Of a stretch of DNA of 64,000 nucleotides, positions 30,401 to 42,400 are shown one piece after another. The position numbers were made by a program, and so were the translations under genes. The stretch spans positions 51,344,398-51,408,397 of the forward strand of contig NC_092521.1 in assembly GCF_037038585.1 (NCBI RefSeq), written 5' to 3'. The notes under the pieces are model-generated. The model was not told the origin of the DNA. It did no database searches and saw only the letters and a program-made list of their open reading frames with translations. Origin of the DNA: Patagioenas fasciata. Taxonomy: Eukaryota > Chordata > Aves > Columbiformes > Columbidae. Within the stretch, counting starts at the first letter, position 1, and every line of letters begins with the position of its first letter.

Positions 30401-33400
30401 AAGCTGAAACTCTGGCTGAGATCTAAAGGAGGAGACAGAACATTTACAAAAGTCAAATTTCATAATTTTATTTCTTCCCCCTCCCCTAACAGTAACTTCT
30501 CTCTTCTCACAGCCCCCTCCCTTTTTTGCAAACTGCTCAAGTCATGAAGAGGTGGCTTCACCTGATCTCTCCACAAAAGGAGATCTGCAAAGAGACAATG
30601 ACCCAGATGTGCCCTCCCATGAATAAGCTCCAGTTTGTATGTAGAATGAATAAGGGTGGCAGGACAATGTTTAGTCAAGACCTCAAGACAGTCAAGTAGA
30701 CACATGGAGTCAAAGCTCAAGTTTTGCCATGAGGTAGTAACTAATTACAAAGGAAACCTTTCAATGGCAAAAGCAATTTAATCATATTTTCCTTTCAGGT
30801 AAGCAGTCACCACCAAGTGGGATACCCAATAAGGTATGTAAGAGGAGAACTGGTACACAACACTCCAGGTAACCTGCCCCATCAACACCCAAAGCTTCAT
30901 TAGAGGCAATCCAAAGCAGCACATGGAAAAGTCAAGCACTAATATCTTCAAGCTAGGGTCTGCTGAAAGCAGACAATTTGCTCCAGTTGCCTCAGTCACT
31001 GGATCCTTGGCATTAAGAGAACAAAACACTGCCATGAGAGTGAGGAACGCTCTCCTGAGACCCTACACATCCATAACCACCTCTTCACTGACATAAAGCC
31101 TTAAAGACTTCTGGCAGAAATCTAAGAGTCTTCTGCATACATGGAAGGGACATCCAACTATACAGATCTCAAAGTTGTGTGAATCATTATCGTTCATATA
31201 CACTGCGGGTACATATTCTGAAGTTGAACCATCATTTCAAACAAGCAGCAAAAAGTTTCTGGTTCCTAAGTTACCTTTCCTTCACAAAGCTTGGGCACCC
31301 CTCATTTTTCCACGAGTTCCAGTTTTCTTCAGTATTTAATATATGCTGCAGAAACATAATATTACACATTATTAGGGTCATAATACCTTTCAGAGTTGAC
31401 CCCAAAGTTTTTAATTGAGCTACTACAATTAAACCTTTGTTACTCTCTGTATTTCAGACACCATTTTGAAGGTCATCAGTATAATCTTCAGCAGCTGGTT
31501 TAGTTTATTCAAAAATAATGTATCTCCAATAACTGTGGGAAAGGCTTTAATTCTCCTCTCCAAACAGGAAGACAGATGTGGTGAAAGTAAAGGAAAAAAG
31601 TAAAGCATCCACTTGTGTCTTATCCCTATGTCTTTGGACACAGCACTCCTTTCTTTGTTTTCAAAAACCAATGTCTCCTGTATCTATACATAAACATACG
31701 TGCACATTTCCATTTCTCCCCAAGCAAAGTATGAAAAGCACATTAATGAAAATACGGGAAAAACGTGACTACCAAGTAAAAAGTCATTATGAGACCTTTT
31801 TTACTGAGATGAGATAAAAGTTCTTTCAGATGCTACATCTGTGTTCCAAAAGCTAGTTTAAACTGATATTGCTTTTCTATGCCCTATACTGACTTTGTTC
31901 AGACAGGCATCAAAGTACTTACCTCTACCATTTTTGAGAATCTTTCCCCATCTGGAGGATTTTCTGAAAGAAGCTATGATTGGGAGAGAGAGGAAAAAAA
32001 ACAGGTTAATTTTTTGCATTATATTTCTAGCAGAATACATAGCGAAAAAAAGAAAACAAAAGAAAATGGTGGTCACTGCTTCAAGGGCTGTTGATACAAT
32101 ATTACACAATGAGTATTCTTCCACGCAGTTTTTATAGAAGCATCTACTGTACCAACCTGATAAACTGCTTTTGTAGTATCTTCAATCCAAAGGGACTGTT
32201 CATCTGTTAGAACGTAGTTTGAACTGGATTTGAAAAAACAAAAAGTATCATTAAATCAGCTCTTTTTTTTTATTTGAAGAGTTTACTACATGTCAAAACA
32301 GTGCTGAAGACATATCATTTACACTACATACTCTCTGAAGGGTGTTAGAAGGCACCTGAAGAAAGTACTCTGGTCTGGTCCCATGGACTGGCCACTTATT
32401 AGTTTGTGGAGTATACTTCCAGGTTTATTTTCCTCCAAGAGGAAATCCATTTGCGTGATTCAACATCACACCTTGATGTTGGACCCAAAGCACAGCGAGT
32501 GGTCACAATGAAAAGATTTACTTAAAAAAAACCCCAACTCTCCTAACCCCAGCTCAAGCATTACTGTAGATAAACCACAGTAAAAGCAACAGTCTACCAG
32601 CTGTATACAGAACACAGAACTTGAATACCTCAAAACATTATATACAACATAACCTCAAATCATTCAACAAGTTGCTTGGTACACCTAGAATTAGAATGGA
32701 ATCAGCAAGTAAAAGTGAAAAGGACGCAGAAATAAATACAACATGGCTCACTTCCTTTCCCAGCAGAGAACAGAACTTTTTTTAAACACAATTGAAAAAA
32801 AAAAAAAACCAAAACAGATGACAGTCTAATTTTTGTTTTTCACTGATTCAAAAAGAATCCATTTGAAGCATAACCATAACATTTCATTTTCAGTGTTCAA
32901 AAGCAATACAACACAAACCAGCTTTTTATGAAGTACTATGTAACTTAAATAGCAAATACAAACATGACTATGGCTAAGTCAATAATGTGAGAAAGACTTC
33001 CAGAACTAGCTTCCCTTAGTTAATAGGCTATAAAAAAAGCTCATTTTTTAAGGAAGGAAATAATTAGTATTATTTTACAACAACTGCACCAAGTGTTAGA
33101 CTATACCATTTATATGTCAAACAATCCTTGACGACTTGCTGCTTTTAATGAACACTTTAATGAATTGCAATTGAATCACCTCTACAGCAATGAACTGCAG
33201 TTCAGAAGACATGAATTCTATTCCTCCTCTGCCACCTGCCTTGTAAATAATCTACAGAATGAGGATAATGATCCTTATTTAGTCTGCAAAGTTCTTCCAA
33301 GATCTGTTTATAAAAAGCAGCATACTGCAGATGAAAGACAGCTGCCTTAAATGTTAAGCATTATGTGCACATGTGGTGAAGGGCAGAGGAAACAAACAGA

Positions 33401-36400
33401 GAGGCAGGTTTTTCTTTCAGCATAACATTACAGAATACAGAGTAGGAAAACATAGGGGTTTGTTCTGTCCCATGGATTTACAAATGCAATAATCACTATT
33501 ATAATTTCTTACTATTTTAGACATAATGCTGTAGCACACCAAGAAAAAAACAAATCAGCAACCAATGCCACATTGTGGAGTCAATGCAGATTCAAAATGA
33601 TGCTGCAGACAAGTAGCTTGCATTGGTCTGACCACTTGCTGCTGCAGAGACTCCTTCCCTTTCCTGGCTGGCATGCACCTTAAGCAGCTTTAGTGGCCTC
33701 TGTTTCTGAGACCGCATTCAACTGACCAGCTGGCCAGAAAACCAGCTCTGCAGAGATGAGTAGATTGTTTTTTTTCTGGTTTAGTACACTGCACAAGTTT
33801 GAGTAAGTCTAATGAACACTGGAGCAACTGTAAGGGAGGGCAGAGAATCATGAAGACAGAAACAGAGAAAGGCAAGAACGAGACCTCCCCCTTTCTGCCA
33901 TAACATTACTTCAGCCGTATCTTGTATTTACCAATCCAAGGCTCTGCAAGTTTCACAAGAACCTCAGAAAAAGTAGACATAAGCTCTTTTAAAATATTTT
34001 GGTTTATGCCCAAGTTCTTAGCTGCCCATCCACAAATACAAAACATTTCCCCATTACCTTTTAAATTTCACCTGTCCCTTCAGATACTGAAATAGTATTA
34101 GGTACTGCAATAAGATGTGACGGCGAAAGTTACTGTCACTCAGCTGTAAATCCATCAGCTAAACAAAAACAACAAAAAAGAATTACACATATAAAGACAC
34201 TACACATGCGTAAGTAAAAAAAAAAATCCAAGAAATGTTTTCAGATAAACTCCATGGAGACTGTTTTTACAACAAGATGATGGTAAGTCATTACAGAACC
34301 TCTATTCAGTATCATCTATACTTGCAAAACAGGGCTTTGTAAGATACAAAGACTGGTAAACTGTCATCTGGCACAATTTATAAAAGACTATCAAAATTTC
34401 TAATGAAATCAATTTATTAAAAGCACAAGGAACTGCTTGTAGAAGTATCCCTAGATTTCTGTTTAACTAGTTTTATACTGCTGGATTTAACAACATTCAC
34501 TTGGAAGTGAACACAAATTTGGAAAAACAAATATTGAGATATTTCAGTAACTGAAGGACAGCTTGCTCCCTTTTCTTATGAACTACTGCCCACAACTTAA
34601 GGATTCAGCTAACACAGAAACGTTCACTCTCATCAACACACAGTAATACACTGCTTGGTTTCTACCCTATGTACTGCGCAGCATAGTAAATGATTAAAAG
34701 GGAAGATGTGAAGATTCTTTAAAGAAAACAGTCTTTGGCTACCATTTGTTAATTAAGCAACCGGTTTATATCTTCTATACTACATTATTTTAGAACTGTC
34801 AATACACAGGTCAAAGGCTTGTGAGGAATTTACCTATTCTTCTATCCCAGAAAAAGAAAACTCATGCTGCGCTTAGACTTGCTTTCTGTCATCTATTAAT
34901 GCCTGCGTTTAAAAATTAAAGTTACATATTATTCCAAAATGAAAACAACAATTTTAGGATTAAATTCAATAGAGTGTTGTATTTTTGATTTCATTTTAAC
35001 AGAATTAAAAACTCTAAAGATATTTTTCAAACTAATTTTAAACAAGACCATTATGAGGTAGAAAATATAGCTAGCATATAATCAACTGAGTTTTGAAAAT
35101 GTAATTCTAAAGGCAATAAAAAAAGCAACAGATCTTTAAATATTTACTCTCTTAACTTCCCCTTCTAAATGTAACAATACAAATCAAATGAAACAAATAA
35201 ACGTCAGCTGTACTGCACACTTTTATTCCAGAAACAGAAATGTTTGAATCATAAACTAACATAGGGAACCCACAAAGAAAGAACAAAATAAAAAAAGAAT
35301 AGAATAAATATATCTTTATCACTTAATTAAGGGATCAAACAATTTAATGGGATACCCAGAGAAGCTGAGGAGGCTCTATCTGTGGAGCCATTCAAAACCC
35401 AAGTGGACACAGTGCTGACAGCCTGCACCGGCTGAGAGCTTTGAGCAGAGAGGTTGCACTATGCAGGGCTCCTTCCAACCTCAACTAGTCTGTGATTCTG
35501 AGAAAAGAAATCACTTACCTTTTCACTAGTTAGGAACTTTGCAAAATACACATGTTCTCCTCCTGTTTTCAATTCTTCCAGCTTTTTTCGGGAAGCCTGA
35601 GTATCATCCAATTTGTAACTTTTGAAAACAGCCAAAACTTCTTCTGAGTACTATAAAAAAAGAGTTGTTCACCACATGAAAATACTACAAAAACTTTGTA
35701 GTTAATTACAGAACTACACTAGACTCAGTCTCAAGTAAAATAGTTTACAAGCTTGCTATCAGCCAGTCAAAACAAGACCTATTTGCCACCAATACATAAA
35801 GGCTCTCTAAACAACACAAATGACAGTGGAAGTATTATTTATAATTTAAGAACACCTAATCATTTGGAGCATTTAAAATATGCTAAGAAAAACAACGGTT
35901 GTAAACAGTGCACAACTGCTTTGTTTTTTAGATGTTATGAAAAAAAGTGATTAGAGTGCTATATTCAAACTTAAAATAAGTTGTTCAGAATATATACCAA
36001 GAAAGGTACATAAGTGAGAGTCAAATTGGCAGTGCTGTTCTTAAAAATCAGTTGAGTCTTCAAGCTGCAAAGAAAAACTAAAAAATTTAATCTGAAAGAC
36101 TTAAGCCTTGCCCTATTCAGCTTCTCTAAATCACACAAACAGCCCTCCTCTTGCTATTAAATAAATACTAATGGTGAAGAAACAGTAGCTTAGCAAAAAG
36201 TAATCTTCAACATTCACACAAAGCAAAATTGAAACAGCTGGCTGAAGGTGACGTCCAAGTAATTGCTTCTATAAAGACATTTGTTTCTTTATAAACCTAG
36301 CATCTTTAGGATCGCACCAGGATCCATATGACCATTCAAAAGTAAGATCTAAGACTAGGTAAAACTATTTTTCTTTTTGGGGGGAAAAAAAACAAAAAAA

Positions 36401-39400
36401 ACCCACAAGTTCTGCTTTTGTGCAGCTGACATTGTTTCAGCACATGAAGTCTTTCTGCTAGTGACTTACAGGATTTGTTATGGGATTTACTGTACATCTT
36501 AATAAACTGTTTACTGTCAAACTCACTTCAGAAAACGGCAAAAATGCATTTTCTCATGTCCTATTATTTTTCAATGGCATTAGCAATTGAACTGTTCTAT
36601 TCATATGCAGTCACTCTTCTACTTGTACAAATGGTTATTTTAATTCAGACTGAATGGTTGAAAGCATGAACTCAGATTACCTTCAGAAAAGTTTTCCATG
36701 AGACCTTCTCATAGCACTGCACAGGATTTCTAAAATAATCCTGAAGTGACCAGAATTTTCTATACAGGTTATAATCTATTGGAATGGAACTGGGGAAAAA
36801 AAAAAATAGTTACGAAAAACCATATTGAAAGCGATTTATTAAATTCAAGTCTACTCGTGAATGTGCAATCCCAGAAATTAATTTTGTAAGTGAAATAATA
36901 AATCAATAGCGAGCCCTTCCAGAGAAATCCGTAATTCAGGATTTGTCCTTAAAAGTGTTTTCCATCCCATCTACCGTTACTTTCTCACTATAAAAGCAAA
37001 AATAGCGTAAAACTCAAGATCATTTTTCCTTACACCCCGGGGAATGAAGAGGAACACAGCTTTATCTCATAGAAGTATAATAACATGTACTCAGAATCCT
37101 TGAATACATCTTATTGGAACACATTTTGTCAAGATAGTTGGGAAAATTGTGAAAATTGTGAAGAAGAGAGTAACAGTGGTTCTCAGCCAGGGTAAGCAAC
37201 TTTTTCAAATACTCTGGAGACTTCTTTCCTCTTCCAGGCATCTCCACTGAAACACTGCCAGGTTGTATCTAATCTTGAGAGGACAGGAGGTAAGTAGAAT
37301 TCTGAGTACATCACTAAAGGGTATTTCCCAAAAAGCTCTCTACGTTGATTCCGTAAAATTTTGTTTCAACTTTTAGCATTGCTATAAGCTCACCAACTTG
37401 TTGGTGCTTCATCATCTCCCATTTCACCTTCCTCTACGTCCATTCCTTCTTCTCTCTCCTCAGTGTGCTAATAGGAAGAAATAATAAAAAACTTCTACAA
37501 ATGCCACTACGATTTACATGGTTTTCACGACGTTCTGTATTTTAAACATTCTATCACACTTTAGATCAGAAAGCTTAAGCGGGTAATTTAAAAGATCTCT
37601 GAAGTCCTATTCCAGTAATATGTGCAACGAATTCCTGTTTTAACACCTTACTACACTTTGCAATGGTAGCCTGACTTGTCTTGAAAAAAAAGCTGAAGGA
37701 ACAGCACTATACTGTAGACACTGTGAGGAAAACTTTGTACAGTTAAGTGGCAGCACTCATCCCTCACAAAATCTTTTTTTTTTACCCCCTCAAAGTCCAC
37801 ACAGTTTAATATACCAGTTAACGTGCTTATTTCCAGAATCAGCAGCTTGGTCTGGAAGGGGGACAACCAAATTATAAACATACGATTCTAAACATTATGC
37901 ACAGTAGTGCATTTCTGTGCCAACAGTCTTGCACGTGTCCCGCAGAATGAGCGAAAAACATCATAGGGATTTTCACCTTCTGTCCTAGAGTGCTCTCATG
38001 TTCATTAGTATTGAAAACAGTGACATTTTCCAGGTTAAACTGACTCTGCAAGTTAAGTCCTGTGAAAAAATAAAGGGTCAGTATTAGAAGCTGTGAAGTT
38101 TGTAACTCTGTTCATTCAGTTAGTTAAGAGATGCCAATATCAAGGGTAAGGACCAGAACCAAGATACAAGTGCAAGGTTATTTTCTCCAACCGAACCTGG
38201 TCTGCAACCCTTATAAACTTAAAAGATTCAGCATACTTAGTCTTTATTAGATGTTAAGTGTGGTGGAATTCAAAAAATCTCACCTGACTTTTCTGAAAGT
38301 GGAAATAATCTAGCCAAGAACAGCTGAATTCTTCCACAGAAGACTGTGTTTTGTGACTTAGATAATCTTCTTAGGAGGTCTAAATATTGTAAAAAGTACA
38401 GAATATTAGTATTTATCTCACTTTCAATTCCTCTCACACTAGAATTTAAGACTTGCTAATTACATGACCTACATAGTTAATGACAGGAAGCTAAGATTCG
38501 TAAATTTAAATGCTAGTAACTTCCTCAGATCAGCCATATTTTTTCCAAATGCGTTCTACCAATTCTGCTAAGACATTCAACAGCAATAAAAAAACATAAG
38601 TTCAGATGAATCCTACTCAAATACAGCTTCTGATACGCGCCTTGCCATTGCTGAGGAATAAATGTTTCTCAGATGTTCTGTTATGATGGCCTCCACTGAG
38701 GAAGAGATTTCCCTAAGGTCAGAATTACTTATTCATGACTCTTGCTGATAAATGTAAATCTACTGAGTGATGAGCCTTTTAAATTTATTACTTATTGAAC
38801 ACATCTGAATGTAAACCGCATTATTAAACCCACTTTCATTTGCAGAGATATGGAGCTCTTAATTCCTCACCACCCCCTCAACAAACTACAACTCACCATT
38901 GCACATTCGTAGCAAGTAATTTTTCCCTGCGGAGTAAAATGTATTCTGAAATGGAGTAAAGGTATTTAGATCACTAAGAGAACTCTAAACCTTCTTGAGT
39001 ACAATTTAATTCAATCCCAAGCCATTCCTACTGCTATGCCTATATTTGAGTTTTTCCTTAAATAAGAAACCGGTTTCACAAAAAGGCAACTAAAAAAAAA
39101 CCAGTCCCACAAATTCCAAGCCACAACATTTAAATCCAACCTCCATACAGAAAAACCATACATGACTACACATTGTAAGTTCAGCGTCCACTTTTTTGTC
39201 TGGAATACACTAATTTTTACACTCATTGCCTTTATTATTCCATGCATTATTTATACACAAAGAGCAATACACAAAAGATTAAGAGCATTCACAGTACTAG
39301 TAATTTGGTAGCAGGAGAAAGAAATCTATAGGTACTTGAATTAATGATAAAGAACAGTCTATTAATATATCGGGGGGACTTAACTGAAACAGAGCAGCCT

Positions 39401-42400
39401 GAATGAATGCCTATAGGAGGCAGTCCTGGTTAGGAAATCCAGGTTAGGGAAATACAGAGAAACTGGAATGCTGTTCAGGTGTTAACTATAGAGCTGCTGA
39501 CGCTTGTGGTCCCAGCAGCACTACCAAAGAGCAAAACAAGGATACCGAGATACAGGATTTCTTATGATCTTGGAATAAAATGCAGGCAGGTTGGGACTTC
39601 TGCCTGCAACCCTCAAGTCCCTCTAATTAACAGTGCCTGCAGCGCAAGAAGCTCAGGAGCCTGTCGCAGCACCTCTTCTCCTGTTACAGCACTGTGACAT
39701 AGCAAGAGCATAAAATGCTCACGCAGGCCTCAAAACACCAGTTGCTCCTCAAGAGCAGAAACATTTTAGGGCAACATATTCACCATCACTATAGTCCTGT
39801 AATGGAAAGCTCACTAAGGAAGTGACAAGAAGACTTCTTTCCCTGCAAACTGGTGATGGAGGAAACTGCAGCTCTGAGGAAGAAGCTGAACAACAGGTCA
39901 AGAGAGATGCTATTCATACAAATTGCGCACCCCAAGTTAAATTTCTGGTTTCTAAATGCAACAATTAGTGTATACTGTAAAAAAAGGAGTTAGAAATAGA
40001 TCAAAATAATTATTTATTTTACTATTAATTTTCTGACCTCTGCTGCCCAGACATTATTAAGCCTCAAAAGAAAACGTGCTCAGTGCTACTATTTTAACAT
40101 GGACAGAAAGACAGTTAAAATCTGTTTGTAAAAATGGTTCAGACAGACAGAAGCTTTGGTATGACTATATCACATTTTGGAATAATACCTACCGATTTCC
40201 ATGTAGCAACATTTTTCTCCACAAAAGTGAAAATTTTGTCACATTGATCCAAGGGCAGGCAATCTAGAACATCTCCCAGAAGCACAAAAGGGGTTGATGC
40301 AGTGCAGATGCCTGTGAGGAACAGTGAGTATCTTATTCAGCAAATTTGAAGTCAAATCTGGTAAAGGTACATGGTAGCTGAGGGACATTATGCCAAGAAA
40401 AGAAGAAACAAGTTCTCCTGAGTTCCTACAAATCCTAACAAAAAGCTTGGCCTAAAGCGTGAACTTCGGTGAAAGCTATTTCTATATGTACATACATGCA
40501 GATGAGCTTTGTAAGACCTTTGCACTAATGTAAAACACATTATAAAAATATAACAAAGAATAACTTCTAAAAAACTCAAAGCCTACTAAAGCAGTGCTCC
40601 AAGTCTGTGTACCCATGCTCTGTAGCTTGGTAGTGTCTGCAATCCTCATGACCACAGGTCTCATTAGCCTATTGTTGATAAAACATGAGTGTAGTTGAGC
40701 TACACTTACTAAAACACACAAGTATTTGATGCATCATATGAACAAATAAACAAAGGGAAGAGCATGGGAGCCTCTTCAGAAGAGATTAGCACAATGATTT
40801 CTGACACAAAATACAGTTATAGTAACAGATTCAAGTATCTAAAGAACAGTTGTGTACTGACAGGTCAGTACTGGGAGAAGGGCAAACATATTCAGAAGTT
40901 ATTTCTGGCTCTACCAGCAACTGACAGAGAAACCTAGAAGTCATTTAACCTTCTCTGCCTCAGTGGTCTCATCTCTGAAATTATGATGGGAGACTCCTAA
41001 GCACTTTGCAGTGGTGGACAAAGATAGAAAATGCTAATTATGTTGCAACCAAACCCACAAATCTTTCCGTATTAAAAAAAAATATATATTCAACATAAAT
41101 GTTGCATGTAACTGAATATTATACATCATTCCTTTCATGAAACATAGTTAATAACCACTAGTGTAAGGACCACATATTATCAAAGCTAACTGATACAGAT
41201 GACTTTCAAAAGTCAAGACTTTAAAATTCCCCTAAACGGCCCCTAAAACTGCCAACAGATCTGAGAGAAAGATGCTCACCTTCTGTGACTCCACTAATAG
41301 CAAGAGAAATAATTGCCAGCAGATTCTCACATGGAGCTTTATTTATCTAAACAAAGAGAACAGTATTAAACTTCTCTATTATGACCTAAATACATGTAAC
41401 AAAACTAAAATTCTTGTTCCCAAGTAGGCATATTTAAAGCAAACATCGACAGTCAACTACCCAAAATGTCAAACAATCTATTAAATCAGACCTGTCAATT
41501 AACTATATAAAGTTTTTATTCAGTGAGCAACATTTCCTGACCACTGCTAGCCACTAAAGACCCTACAATGCCTACTGTGTAGAGAGAGTTATTTACCCCT
41601 GAAAATTAATATCCTACATTCACCCTTCATTCAAGTAATACCAACAAAACCATTCTTTGATTCCTTTCATCATTCTTTTTAGCTGACAGGCAGCTTTGTT
41701 ACATGCTAGTAACAGATATCCCACTCCATCCCACTCTTAAAGCATAGTTATAGAATTATGCATATTTATGAACTAGAATTTTAAGACACTGCAGATTTTC
41801 ATAAGGATTACAAAGAACTGCTGGAAAAGGCCAACTCAACACCCCTCACCATAGCATGCTATCTGTAAAATACTGCCATTCTGTCCCACCTACCAATCTC
41901 CTTTAATCATCTGTATTCAAACTTAATTAGATAACTTTTACATAATGCATATTTTTAATAAGCTGTATTTCCCTATAGTAAAGTAAGTTGCTGTTAAATT
42001 AATACATTAACTTCCAAATAGAAATTTGAGCTTTATCAAGATAACAGATGTAGCAGTTTAAAGTACTTACTATTTCTTCTTCTACAATAACTCTAAAAGC
42101 TTGATCCAAGGTACATTTTTTTTCATTTTCACTGCAAATGCAAACATACCATATCAGTTAATAACAACTATTAGGGAGAAGATTACTAACAAAATACCTG
42201 AATAGGCACCTTTTAAAATCAAGCAGCATTTACTTACCTCCCAGGAATCTGGTTAAATGCGTTCAACAATGGCTTGATACTTTTGTGATTCAAAGCCTCT
42301 CTGGTAGACGTCTACAAAAAAATGTAAACAAAGAAAAGTTACAAATCCAGTATAAAACAAGGAAGATCTCTTCTTTCCTCTATCTGACACTGGACTGAGA

